Part shown: positions 10,363 through 21,525 of the stretch, piece by piece
How positions within the stretch are numbered: position 1 is the stretch's first letter
Layout of the letters: the number at the start of each line of letters is the position of its first letter
Assembly: GCF_032854445.1 (NCBI RefSeq)
Contig: NC_088303.1
Coordinates: 28,501,265 to 28,565,264, forward strand
Direction of reading: 5' to 3'
Source: Liolophura sinensis
Taxonomy: Eukaryota > Mollusca > Polyplacophora > Chitonida > Chitonidae
Length of the DNA stretch: 64,000 nucleotides
Made by a program: the position numbers and the translations under genes
Notes under the pieces: generated by a model
The model's database searches: none
What the model saw: the letters and a program-made list of their open reading frames with translations, nothing else
Told to the model about the DNA's origin: nothing

Positions 10363-11167
10363 TGTAATGAAAGCGTAGCAATTTACTCTCCCTTTTTCAC
10401 CATCTCTGTATATAGCATACAATCATTCCACTGAATAATTCTTTAAACTGAACACCGGAAAAGGAACAGACAAGCTCATGAGTCCATCACCAGAGGATTT
10501 CAAATTTCAGCAAGTCCAACAATGTCACATTGTTATAAGTCAAAAACCTCAAAACAACAACAACAGATGTCCGACTTCAAATATCCTTGATCGCAACCCT
10601 AAATGTCGCCCTTTTGCTAAAATTAAATCAAAGCTCTTGACAGAATTAGTAAAGCAATGGAAAAAACCTTATTGCGAAAACTTTGAAAGCTTTTCAGCTA
10701 ATCCGGACATTCATGCTGTTTTCTCAGACGTCCCTACCTTTAAGGCACCTTCCGATTAGGAGTGACTGGTGAATGAAGTCGTGGGCTTAATAACTTCATT
10801 TCGACCTACACCGAAATGAGAAATCCGACCGGACATCCGTTCTTTTCGTCGCCCGGTCTTTGTTATTACTGTCCTCAGAATCCAGACAACAGGCCAGTCC
10901 ACGTGTACACGGCTTGGAAGGACCTTAAAACATCAGGAACAGAGAATATATAGAGTTTAACGTCTAAAGTATATGAAGCACATAAAGCTAGTGGAAATGG
11001 CACATGACCAAATTACACTCACTACCACATCGATTTTCAATTGGAGAAATGTTAAGGTGCTCGTGGGAAGCGGAATCGGAGTCTAAAATGAGGAATAACA
11101 TCTAGAACGTTGACTACAGTTGAATTAGTTGACGCCCCAATTTAGCAATTTTCTACCTCATGAACGC
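10363..11167. other. no gene seen
   Basis: The open frame 10478-10759 (93 codons) is Lys/Asn/Ser-rich with no recognised motif. No repeat identified. Confidence 0.45.
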
Positions 11168-11385
11168 ACGATTTATTTATTTATTTATTTGATTGGTGTT
11201 TACACCGTTCTCAAGAATATTTCACTTATACGACGGAGACCAGCATTATGGAGGCAGGAAATCGGGCCGAGCGCGGGGGAAAAACGCGACCATCCGCTGG
11301 TTTCTGCAGACGTTCCCACGTACGGTGGAAGAGGAAGTCAACATGAGCTGGACTTGAACTCATTTCTTGGAGGCTCCTGGGCTAG
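11168..11385 (-). mobile_element. SINE-A copy
   Basis: On the minus strand it reads the last part of the head (AGTTCAAG B-box region), the body and the tail. The AATAAATAAATAAAT end sits at the left. The head 5' of the B box is lost or diverged. Confidence 0.88.
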
Positions 11386-11534
11386 TGGATGGAACAGAGT
11401 ACAGATCTGTTGTTTTGAAAGCTAAGCTGGGGAGAAGAGATCTATCCTCCCTTGTACTCAATGAATGTTAAGGTAGTTGGATTCGTCTGTTTGTTACTTT
11501 ATAAAAGTGTTAACATATAGCAGTAATAGCAAGA

Positions 11535-11640
11535 CCAACGGTGGCTCAGGCGGTAAAGCGGTAAAGCGCAAAGTACAGGCTTACCGGTCCTGTTTAGGAC
11601 GAGGTGTCATATCTAGACTTCATGGTCGAGTTATTTAAAA
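11535..11640 (+). repeat. tRNA-like SINE head, other family
   Basis: AACGGTGGCTCAGGCGGTAA resembles an A-box region, with a duplicated GGTAAAGCG. CATGGTCGAGTTAT near 11621 may be a worn B box. The following sequence does not match SINE-A, B or C. Confidence 0.3.
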
Positions 11641-12307
11641 GTGTATTAGCAGTATTACAGTATAAACTTTAGTTTGGACTAAAGTGCCATTAGCTTTACA
11701 TTGGGCCAATAATGATATTAAGATTTAAGCCTGGCTTAACTTCCAATACACTTCTGAACCACAGGCTGCTGGATAGTGCGTAAGTGTGGCAGCACTATAC
11801 ATCATTATTCCTGTAGACCGCGTTGTGGTTCTGCTGTTGTAAGTAGCCACTACTGAGCCGGGGACTGAGAGTCCAGACTGCTAAATGGGGTACATTGCAC
11901 GCCTAAATCAAGTCGGCCTAAGCGATGTAGTTTTTGTTCCTTTTAGCAGAATGGGTGGATAAAAGATTTATGTCACGTCGATTGGAAGTAAACACTAGAT
12001 TGGCAGTATTGCGCTTGGCTACCATACCATACCATACAAAAAATATGGGCTGTTTTGACTCACCGAATTGTCATGTGGAACCAACGGTTGTCTCCCTTTA
12101 GTTGCACTTGAGGGGAAAAAGAAGCTGGTAACAAAGAGTCTACGTAAAATGAAACAGAATAAAAGAAAGACATTCTTTAAGACCAGCGAGCAGACGTCTC
12201 GGAAATTTTCTATACCTAGCAGTTAGATCTTCCTTGTCCTTTGCGAAAGGGGCGGTTTATTCTGCACGAATGGTAGCTCTTGTAATGAGTAATAGTACCG
12301 CGTTTGA
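11641..12307. other. no gene seen; short CCATA microsatellite
   Basis: Unique-looking sequence with (CCATA)3 at about 12022-12036. No exon recognised. Confidence 0.45.
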
Positions 12308-12556
12308 TTTATTTATTTATTTGATTGGTGTTTTACGCCGTGCTCAAGAATATTTCACTTATACGACGGCGGCAAGAATTATGGTGGGTTAAAACCGGGC
12401 AGAGCCCGAGGAATCCCACGACATCCGAAGACCTTCCCACGTACGGCCGGAGAGGAAGCAAGCATGAGCTGGCCTTGAACTCACAGCGACCGCATTGGTG
12501 AGAGGCTCCTGGGTCATTACACTGCGATAGCGCGCTAACAAACTGAGCCACGGTAC
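12308..12556 (-). mobile_element. SINE-A, near full-length
   Basis: On the minus strand the tRNA-like head (GTGGCTCAGTTTGTTAGCGC) is followed by GGTCGCTGTGAGTTCAAGGC with the B box, the body, and the tail GAGCACGGCGTAAAACACC with (AAAT)n. Part of the body (the GGTTGCTGG segment) is deleted. Reference copy for the family in this window, together with 25321-25592. Confidence 0.93.
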
Positions 12557-13220
12557 TGCGTTTGACTATCAAGTCCTGATATGGGGTGGATGTATGTGTA
12601 TTTGCAAAATTTGTTTGTAACAGAGTGATTTCTTGATTTAAATAATCACTAGTACGAATGGTAACATTCAATCAACCATATCTGTGACAGGATTAATGAA
12701 TGGCTGCCTTCTTCAGTGTGTGTAATAATAAAAACAAAAATAATTAAAAATATTATTAGACATGAGCCTTGTTTCTCCGGTTGCACTAAGCATGACACAC
12801 GGTTGGGATTTTGACTTAATTAAGTCGTTTAAAGGATCCCTGGCGCCTTTCCCTCATCATAACATAGCTTTAGTTGCACTCAGCTGAGCTTAGCTCCATG
12901 GGATATGAGGGGATAAAAACATATTTAAAACGGGATGGGTTTACAGAAGGATTTTTCTTGAAACTTGTCTAGATTAACAATAATTAAGTTGCATACTTTA
13001 GTAACGGCATATAAGGTAAATAATAAAATTCTTCCATTTATAAACAGCTAAATATTTGACCAAATATTTAGGTAACAAACACGGTCTCTGTAAATGGAAA
13101 ACTGTTGACGTCTTCTATTTACGTGAATCCCTGATAATGTATAACAATATATACTTTCCTAGTCCATAAATAGTTTGTTAAGCGATGGAAATAAATTAAT
13201 ATAACAGACCACATTTTAGA
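12557..13220. other. no gene seen
   Basis: AT-rich unique-looking sequence. GACTTAATTAAGTC at about 12813-12826 is a perfect 14-bp palindrome, too short to interpret. Confidence 0.45.
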
Positions 13221-13420
13221 GAGTGAAAACAGAGCAACAACGACGGTGTAATAGTTGGTAAATGCCCAGTAAAATCCGGCTTGCTGCTAATTTAGCACGG
13301 TTGGGTTATATTCTGTCCATGTGAATGCGTAAACAGTAGCAAACTTATGAACCCCCTAGCACTGTTACAAAATCAGAATTAGCTAGGGGAAGCGGGGATG
13401 CAGCGATGTTACTTGCAATT
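13221..13420 (+). repeat. dispersed repeat E, longest uninterrupted copy
   Basis: Runs from GAGTGAAAACAGAGCAACAA through GGTAAATGCCCAGTAAAATC and CGGCTTGCTGCT to GATGTTACTTGCAATTCATT. The same blocks recur in order at 50112-50150 and 51009-51180, where an LTR separates them. This copy is therefore the empty-site reference for that insertion. Confidence 0.6.
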
Positions 13421-13742
13421 CATTAGCCGTCTCTGGTATAGAACTATTCAAAATGCTGTGTTGTAGATACATTTATTAGCCGTCTCTGATATAGAACTAT
13501 TCAAAATGCTGTATTGTGGTCACATTTACCAGCCGTCTCTGGTATAGAACTATTCAAAATGCTGTGTTGTGCACACATTTATCAGCCGTCTCTGGTATAG
13601 AACTATTCAAAATGCTGTGTTGTGCACACATTTATCAGCCGTCTCTGGTATAAAACTATTCAAAATGCTGTGTTGTGCACACATTTATCAGCCGTCTCTG
13701 GTATAGAACTATTCAAAATGCTGTATTGTGGACACATTTAAT
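13421..13742 (+). repeat. 53-bp tandem repeat, six copies
   Basis: AGCCGTCTCTGGTATAGAAC recurs at 13425, 13478, 13531, 13584, 13637 and 13690, exactly 53 bases apart. Units differ by a few substitutions (TCTGAT/TCTGGT, GTAGATACA/GTGCACACA). 53 is not a multiple of three, so no frame is kept. It starts just where repeat E ends, so the unit may have arisen from the edge of E. Confidence 0.95.
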
Positions 13743-14449
13743 GAACAAACACATCAATGCAATGCAAGTGGACCAGACCTTGAGGATGTTTAGCACACTA
13801 GCAGAATGCTGGTTTCCGCAGAAATACAATACAGACAACGATGGTAGAGTGTTTTGGCTCATTTATATGCTGGTAATGACGGAGCTTAAGGCATCAAGGT
13901 ACATGTATCCACAGAAAACTTCTCCGCAGAAGCGCTCTTAATTTAACCTTGCCCACGTCCTTAATGACATGAAGGAATTTGATGCTCGGAAACGACGAAC
14001 AAAGTCTATAAAATACGGACAACGGACTGGTGGAATTTTACGGTTGACTTAAAAATAGAGAGAACAGACGTTCGAACTAGGCTGTAAATTTTCTACATCG
14101 GACTTAAAGTACGTGCTAAAACTAGTGGCAAGTCGAGACAAAGAAAGCGTCCTAAGGCCACATAAAGTACACCAAGAGACTTTCCTGGCTGAAAATGTTA
14201 GAGGATGTGAAAGTTAAGGCCAGACTAACACCTCAGGGTCATCATTACCAGTGAAGTAAGACGACTCGGAATAGGGGGCTCAACCATGGTATTAGTCCAG
14301 CAAAAGTCATTCAGAAAGTCACATTATTTAACAGGAAACCTCCACGCGAGAATGTCGGGGTCAATAAAATACTAATCTAGCTTTATTCATCTAGGTATAC
14401 GAGATATTGAGGGAATTGTCAAGGAATGACCCCATTGGTGATTTACGCG
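13743..14449. other. no gene confirmed
   Basis: An open frame runs from the last 53-bp unit to 13941 with no recognisable motif. The rest is unique-looking. Confidence 0.4.
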
Positions 14450-14585
14450 TTGGATCAAATCAATCGATCAAGAAATCAAGAAATGAATCAATAACTGAAT
14501 CAACCAACATATCAACCAATCAATCATTCAGTAAATCAGTGAACCAATCATTCATTCATTCTTTCACTGGAATATCAATTAACCA
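14450..14585 (+). repeat. AATC/ATTC-rich low-complexity tract
   Basis: Irregular CAATC, GAATCA and CATTCATTCATTC units over about 130 bases, similar to the simple tails of the SINEs but without a body upstream. Confidence 0.6.
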
Positions 14586-14808
14586 AGCACTTCAGTTAAT
14601 TACTCAGTCCTTTTGTTTATAACGTGTAACTCATCTTTGCGTTGTCCAGCACAGCATTTCGCCCCTAAGTTGGCTACAAAATGGACGAGTAATTAGCTTG
14701 CACATCACTCAGAATGTGTGATACGGGTTAATTACGAGTCATTTTGAGAGACAATTACGGATGAAGTATGGCATGTTCATACCTATGTAAATATATTGCT
14801 CGACACTT

Positions 14809-14820
14809 TCTTTCGGTGGC
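14809..14820 (+). repeat. target-site duplication of SINE-B (left)
   Basis: TCTTTCGGTGGC, repeated exactly at 15174-15185. Confidence 0.92.
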
Positions 14821-15173
14821 ACCGGCCCGGATAGCACAGTTGGTAGAGCGTCTGCTTCGGGACCGGATCAATCCTTGGTCGAGTCACACCTAAGACTTTA
14901 AAAGAGGAAGTTGTAACTTCCTCGCTTGGCGTTCAGCATGAAGGGGATAGTGCAACGACTGGTTGACCCGTATCAGTATAATGGCTCGGGCGGGGCGGCT
15001 TACTTGCCTTCGGTAAGTCGTCTCAGTGATGCAGCACTAAATAAAAGAGCGGTGGAAATCCGTTCTGCAACAAGGAGGCACATTACACGTACATGCACCC
15101 TAATGCCCTTCGTCGTAATATGACTGAAAAATTGTTGAGTACGACGTTAAACCCCAAGCACTCACTCACTCAC
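14821..15173 (+). mobile_element. SINE-B, full-length, inserted into the head of a SINE-C
   Basis: 353 bp and very close in sequence to the 9988 copy, with a small deletion in the head after GGGACCGG and another near the CCTAATGCCC segment. It is flanked by a 12-bp duplication. The right duplication is also the first bases of the SINE-C head, so SINE-B landed in a pre-existing SINE-C. Confidence 0.96.
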
Positions 15174-15510
15174 TCTTTCGGTGGCCTGATGGATGGAGCG
15201 TCCGTCTCGAAGACGGAAGGCCATGGATCAAAACTGTGTCAAGTCACATCAAAGTCTTTAAATATGGTATATAGGTTAGAGCAAAGCAAACGGAATTGGT
15301 TGGCCCGGTGTAACAATAATATCACTGGGTGGGGTGTCATGTTTGGTGTCTTCGGCATGATACTTCGGTGGCGGCAGCACATTGGCGGCATGGACGCCTT
15401 GCTACAAGAAAACACAGTATATGCACATACACCTAATGACTCCACATCGTCATATAACTGAAAAATTGTTAAGTACGACGTTAAACCCATTCATTCATTC
15501 GTTCCTTCAT
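15174..15510 (+). mobile_element. SINE-C copy 1
   Basis: tRNA-like head CGGTGGCCTGATGGATGGAG and a B-box-like GGATCAAAACTGTG. The body contains GGGTGGGGTGTCATGTTTGG and TGTCTTCGGCATGATACTTC. Tail: CGTCATATAACTGAAAAATT, AAGTACGACGTTAAACCC and (ATTC)n. The body layout parallels SINE-B, so B and C look like members of one superfamily. Confidence 0.9.
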
Positions 15511-15779
15511 TCATATAACTGAAAAGTTTATAAGTACAACGTAAAACTCAAAAACTGATGTCATAAAACACAAAAACTGTCTTTGTTTCTAACAGTACTT
15601 TATACACATGCATTTATACACATGCATTCTTACACTCTGAAGTGTGTACAACACGACTCTAACCAACACCTGAAACAATTTTAAACGCCGATAATTTATA
15701 AAATCTAAACAAAATATAAAATTTAAACGCTGACACTTTTGAACACTGATAAAATAGCTCCGCGCGAGCACACCAATGT
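15511..15779. other. no gene seen
   Basis: AT-rich sequence with ATACACATGCATTTATACAC, a short direct repeat of ATACACATGCATT near 15602. Confidence 0.45.
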
Positions 15780-16330
15780 ATAGTCATATGGAGCGAGCGT
15801 AGAAAGCAGCACATCACAGGAGGATGATAGCATGTATGAGCTGTGCCACCAGGTGGCGTCAGTAGATATGGACAATTAGTCTTTGGCGTTTCCCTCTTTG
15901 CCCATTAAAATCATTCGTGCGATGAATGCTTTGAAGTGCAAAACACACCGGCGTTAAGCCAATGAGGATGTGTAATTATGCTCTGCACAACCGACCTCGC
16001 ACGAGATGCTGACTGTATCCCCTGATATACTGTGGACTCCAGCATTAAACAACCTTCAAGGAGCTGCATCCGTCATGACCTCACGGGAGAGCGCCCCTGG
16101 GCGAATTACAGGTGCGGGGATTTACGAGCTTTCCAGACGATTCCTTGAGAGTTTGAAGACAATGTGTCGGTTTGTCTAATATCACAGCGCACCATGCCCA
16201 ATGGGGTATCTGCCACATTAAATCAAACGCTCTTGGCTCTTTTTCGCCGTTTCCGGCTCTCTTGACAGGTCACAAACGTCTTCTGGCTGACTTCCCAGAC
16301 GGTTAAGTGGACGAACTAAGAGTAAATCTG
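15780..16330. promoter_or_regulatory. candidate regulatory block with CTCF-like core
   Basis: About 550 bases of repeat-free sequence, less AT-rich than its neighbours. It contains CCACCAGGTGGCG (15846-15858), matching the CTCF core consensus, plus TAATTA/CATTAAA-type homeodomain-like words and TGACCTCA and GACAGGTCA words resembling nuclear receptor half sites. No open frame or splice signals fit a coding exon. Function is inferred from motif content only. Confidence 0.3.
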
Positions 16331-17019
16331 TTGGCAAAAGTCCCCCACTATTTTCCAGGTATAAAGTCAGTGAACGACATGCCAGTATGTTTAGCTGTGA
16401 TTAATGGACAATGCAATGTTGACCATTTTCTGTAACTAAGGCAATGGCAGGCCTTGTGTATTGGCTTGGGCCTTATAGGAAAAGTGTTAATATTATTTCT
16501 ACCATATCATAACGGTGGCCCTTTGTATCAGACCGGTCCAAAGACCCACATATTTATTATAGAGCTTCATCGCTTGGTTTGTTGATTTATATACTGACCA
16601 CCAAGCGAACATATGCCAAGACTGGATTTAACTTCCATTTAAAGTTTCTTTACTTCCGGCTGTGCATGCAAGCCACAAAACGCTGCAAATGGGGTAAACA
16701 TACACAAGCAATTTACATGAAAGGCTAAACAAAAGTACATGTGATCAATGTACATGCACTGAATATCGACTAACACTGATATATGCACCAATAAATTAAC
16801 AAATATTTCCCACCGATTTAAATCGTCAGAATAAGAGCTATGTCAAAGTTCACAAGATGAGAAACACAGGCATAAGCTATTTACCACTCCAATTCAATTT
16901 GATGAGCCGTTTTGAAAGAAAAAGTCAGGATAACTGTCGAACTCCAAAGACATTACCAGGAAGGCCAAAATAAGATAATAGACTCGAAATCGAACTTCAC
17001 TTTGAGAAGATCAATATGT
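16331..17019. other. no gene seen
   Basis: Unique-looking AT-rich sequence with no recognised feature. Confidence 0.45.
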
Positions 17020-17128
17020 TTATTTATTTATTTTTCATTTGATTGGTGTTTTACACCGTACTCAAGAAAATTTCACTTATACGACGGCGGCCGGGGGAAT
17101 CCCACGACCATCCGCAGGTTGCTGGAAT
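17020..17128 (-). mobile_element. SINE-A fragment with internal deletion
   Basis: Keeps the (AAAT)n end and the tail. It then jumps from GACGGCGGCC to GGGGGAATCCCACGACC, missing about 40 bases of body found in other copies. It stops after GGTTGCTGGAA, where a T run begins. Confidence 0.88.
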
Positions 17129-18011
17129 ACATTTTTTTTTTAAACTAATATACTAACAGATTAAAGGTGAGTTTAGTGTGACACCACTTTTTCAAAACCG
17201 CGGTCTCAACATGAATTAAGAGAATGAATTTTTGGTGATCGCTTCACCCATAAAATACTCCGTTGCAACAAGCATATGGGCTCTCTTTGGTTCCGGATAT
17301 CTACCATAGTTATATCTATTCTGACGAGACAAGTCTTGGTAGTGTTGACTAGAGAATTCAACAGCCGTTTTACGGCCACATCTAACCAAATAGTTATAGA
17401 ACAGCCAAAATCAGATTCCAATGTATATGACTGCAATTTCGTGATGTTCTTTTTAATTGTACAATGGTAATTTTACAATATGACATAAACATTAATAACT
17501 GATATGTGCAGTAAGAGTTAATCTACATAACCTTTATGGGGAACTGTCGAAATGTCAGATTTCGTCGGAACTGGAATAGCCCAAAAGAAATCAAAGCATA
17601 TATACTGGCCATCATGAACTTTTCCGGGATTATGGACTGGAAACCAATGGTTGACCAGTCACGTGCAGAATAATTGACATGTGCTTTGAGGCTTAACAAA
17701 AATGGCTGCATCTCGCTTAGCGAATTTTTTCGATTTGTTGTGTGAAGTTCATGCCAGTGGTAATTTTAGAGTAGTTTCACTACAATAAAGCAATTAAAAG
17801 CTGCCCATTTAGTCATTCACTAGTTGAAGATAATGGTTCTCGTACCAATATTGTTTGGGCGATGAACTGACCTGACCTGATCTCGACCGTCGACCTAGGT
17901 CAGGTCATCTCATCTCAGTGGCCAGGCAAGGAGAGTGGCTTTATTTATAACCAGTGACCTCGTGAGAAGTTATTGAATGTATGATTTCTGCATTTGTTTT
18001 GCGTGAATAAT
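17129..18011. other. no gene seen
   Basis: Open frames on both strands around 17206-17470 and 17523-17711 are short, overlap each other and have no recognisable motif. GACCTAGGTCAGGTCA near 17893 contains paired nuclear-receptor-like half sites. Confidence 0.45.
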
Positions 18012-18213
18012 CTGTTAATTTTAACAGAAGGTCACTTGTTTGGCTGATGCTAGAATGTATTGTTATAACTTAATACTGTATCATATTCAACACATTATTT
18101 TGTTAATCGCAAACAATCTTACTGTGAGTTACAAATGTAATATGTGTGTATTATAATTAATTGACGAATCTGCCACAATAACATAATGCATTCTAACATT
18201 AATTATACAATTT
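18012..18213. mobile_element. MITE-2, copy 3 (diverged)
   Basis: Begins TCTGTTAATTTTAACAGAAG and carries GATGCTAGAATGTATTGTTA on the left and ACATAATGCATTCTAACATT on the right, in the same order as the copies at 9314 and 9766. The right end is less well kept. Confidence 0.65.
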
Positions 18214-19480
18214 ACTAAATTCCAATAAATTTTTCACTAAATTGCCACTAAATTTGATGGATTCTTTTTTAAGAGCAGCAGAAGTTGTCTCCAGTCTTCA
18301 GAATGAAGAATCTCACAAAGATTAAGGGCATTACTAAAGACCTTTTCTTTTTATGGAACTTACCATTTAGAAGCTCTTCGTTAAATTCGGTAATTAAAAG
18401 AGCCATGAATAAAGTTTCTATCATGTACATATATTAAAAAAAGACCTTAAAATGGTATTCGCTGCTGCCTTGCTGCCTCAACCATAAAAACGTATCCGCT
18501 GCATGAAGAATGTATCCCCATGCATGAATGAAAAATATTGCAGAACAACCAAGACACGAGTATACTGAGAATTTAACCGTGCCGCGCAATTGTTGAACGC
18601 AATTTTCAAAGAATTTTTCACTTATATTTTCCATCAAATATACGACCCATCTCATGTCTATAGGACAGAACCGAAACAACTTCACAAGTCTCAACGATAG
18701 GGCTGAAATATTGGCAATGTGACGTTAAACCCCAATTATTTATTCATTGTTCAAGAACCTGACAGTGGGTGCGAATCAGCGCTTTAACCGTCTGAGCTGC
18801 CAGAGACCTTTTTGCAGCACAATAAATCGGTAGATTATTTCGTTACAACAGACTCATTCAAAGAGAAAATTGATGCCTAGATCCAAGCTAGAGAGTATTG
18901 GCCACTATCCTGGGGACTACTTAAAGACAATTGATATTAATGTACCTCCCCCTCCCGTCCCCAAACAAAAAGGAAAAAAAAAGAAAAAAAAAACACCTTA
19001 CTTTTTCTTGTAATATTCCAATTCATTGAGAACATGAAACCTAGATGAACAATTTGAAACACTGCTTAAATCAGCCGAATCTTGTTACCATAACCTTTCA
19101 GTATCTGTATAAGCAATGATTTTTAAATATTTCCATTTCCATTGATAAGCTTCACACAAACTAAAGAACCGTGCAACTCCAACAAAGAACACACGGCGAT
19201 ACAAGATTCCATATTTCGATTTTATTTAAACCAGGAAGTTCTGTCTTGGGGGAAAACTTAGTTAGTCATCTTCGTCCCACATTGGCACCTCGCACATTTG
19301 AGGCTTAAATTCCAAGTGCTTTAAAAACCAATCTCCAAATAGGAAAGAACTCAAACTGTGGTTGGTATAATTCATGCAGTAATGAATCAGTGTACAAATT
19401 TTTAACTTTCTATAGCCAAGCATTTTACTTACAGCTGTGTTTGAATTTATGTCTTAAGTCGGAAGACGTTTGATGAATAT
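18214..19480. other. mostly unique; SINE tail remnant and purine tract
   Basis: A 3' SINE remnant at about 18702-18745 reads GGGCTGAAATATTGGCAATG, TGACGTTAAACCCC, ATTTATTC. A C/T tract then a G/A tract lie at 18947-18998. The open frame 18434-18694 (minus) has no recognisable motif. Confidence 0.45.
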
Positions 19481-19679
19481 GGGCCCTGGCCCCGGGGACA
19501 CAAAGCTATTTTAAACTTAAGTCAAACTTTCAACTTGATACTTTCCTTTCCTTTTTGCCTGAAATTCGTTTTATCAGGCAATATTTTGACCCTGTTACGT
19601 TCAGCAAAAAAAAAAAGAATTTTAAAGTGATCTGAAATTTTGACTTAAGTCTAAGATGGCTTCATGGTCTCGGGGCCTG
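19481..19679. mobile_element. palindromic MITE-like element (MITE-3), 199 bp
   Basis: The left end (GGGCCCTGGCCCCGGGGACA then AAACTTAAGTCAAACTTTC) and the reverse complement of the right end (CAGGCCCCGAGACCATGAAG then GACTTAAGTCAAAATTTCAG) pair over about 50 bases. The GGGCC-type terminus plus a CTTAAGT inner word resembles short palindromic non-autonomous DNA elements seen in many invertebrates. No target duplication could be fixed. Confidence 0.6.
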
Positions 19680-21359
19680 ACCATTAAACTGTAAACGTTG
19701 CAGAATTCGCATTTAGTCTGTCATACACAACCTGATGCCATTCTAGGCAAATGTGCACACCAGTGTACGTCTGTGAACTATACACTGAACAAATAGGAAA
19801 CGCAACTACGTTCTCTTGCCCTTGATATGGTTCGTGGGAAGTAAATGAGAATGATTCCAACTGTAAATCAGTGATGCGGCGAGATCTTCGATTATGTAGA
19901 CGACATCCGGAGAAGTCACGTGACCACGATCTGGGTCAAATTGGAAGGATGTGACGGATGTAGTGGAGACCATAATTCTACCAGCCCGAGGTCAAGCATG
20001 GCCAAGACAGTAAATTTCGCGCCTGAGTAATTCATTCAGAACTTTTGGTTAATATAGTCACTGGTCGTCTTTAGCCCGAACTTCAGGCTGTCAAATTCTC
20101 GGTCAGTTGGTTTAAGCGGAAGCCCCTTGGTGACAAGAGAGGAAAGACAGAATAAAACCATGGATACGCTGTAATTAGGAATAAAGGAGATACATTTTCT
20201 TGGCGTCTTAGGTCGCCTCAAAATTTATTCGACCGTCTTACAGGTTAATGTAATCTATGGACAGATTCTTCGCCGTACACCGGAATTCACAGAGAATGAT
20301 GATTCATATGGACTTGAACTTAGGTCTTTGCAATTATAACTGGATAATTACTGTTTCCCCGTTGAAACATTTAGAACTGGTGAAGTTTGGAATGTAAACG
20401 AGGGAATTTGGGCGTTAACTACTCTGCGGAATATGCAGCTTGGGATTTTACCACATAGAGACTAAAATAACCTAATGGTGCTTCTTCTTCGAACCTGTAT
20501 TTTCTCATACTACTTTTGAATTTTTTTCCATTACTTAGAAGTTAGCGTAACTAAAGCGTCACACAGGGTTTTCCCTATGTGGTTATACTTAAATATAACG
20601 TGTTTCTCACTTTTCGTCTACTGTAATGATTTTTACCCATTCGTGAGTCGTTATATACAACAATCAAACTCATCTGCTTTTATTGGCATACGCCATGCAT
20701 AGAACATGCAATCAGAACATGTGGTTTCATTTGAGCTACTTACGTAATTCTTACCATGTATATACCAGAAGGATTTTCATTTTGATGCTAGTATTTTTAT
20801 TATGCCGATGTGACATTGTTACTCGTCTTTCCGTAACCGTTATCTGTGTGTCGTTTCAAGTGTTTGTCACAAAGCCCCAAAATACAAACCCAAACATCAA
20901 TACACAACCGTCTTCATATTTTCCCCCAATATGTCCAAAAGACCATAGTAGAGGCTATGGTACACTTGATGGGCACTTGACGCAATAATAAGGATTATTG
21001 ACACAATAACAGTATATACACAATTCCATGTGTATTTTCATGTTTTTGTACTTCTTCGTGTTTCATGAGAATTGCCTTGGTCTACAAAATAGTAGTCGTT
21101 TAGCTTAGACACAGCAATTCCATCTTCGCACTGGTTATCATTGACTGTCGTTTTTTTTTGATCACGCAGGATTTGTTGCAAAAAAGTTTTAGTTTTAAAA
21201 ATATTCTGGTTTCTGGTATTTCAAGGGCCAATCTCAAAATCAGAATTTGCCTATGCACGTTAAAGACTATCAGTATGAATTCCATTTCTCTTACGCTTTT
21301 GGAGGCTTGGTGACACATCAGTGATCGAGGACACTCACTGGGTCTTTTGCGCAGTCTAA
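19680..21359. other. no gene confirmed
   Basis: Unique-looking. The open frame 20683-20988 (101 codons) begins with a hydrophobic stretch but has no family I recognise. A frame at 20036-20221 (minus) is likewise anonymous. Confidence 0.4.
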
Positions 21360-21399
21360 CTATCGGTGATGACCACATTCCCATCAATATATCGAGGAC

Positions 21400-21525
21400 C
21401 TGATAACCAAGGTTGGTGGTTGATGTTTTCCCTCGGCACTGTAAGTGAGATTCAGTTTCCTCCACCCTCCACTCATAAAACTGACCGCCATCATATGAGT
21501 GACAGCAAGGCGTTAAACAACAATC
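21400..21525 (+). mobile_element. SINE 3' fragment (B/C-like tail)
   Basis: Body-like GGTTGGTGGTTGATGTTTTC and CTCCACTCATAAAACTGACC, then the tail CGCCATCATATGAGTGACAG, GGCGTTAAACAACAATC. The head is absent. Confidence 0.7.
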
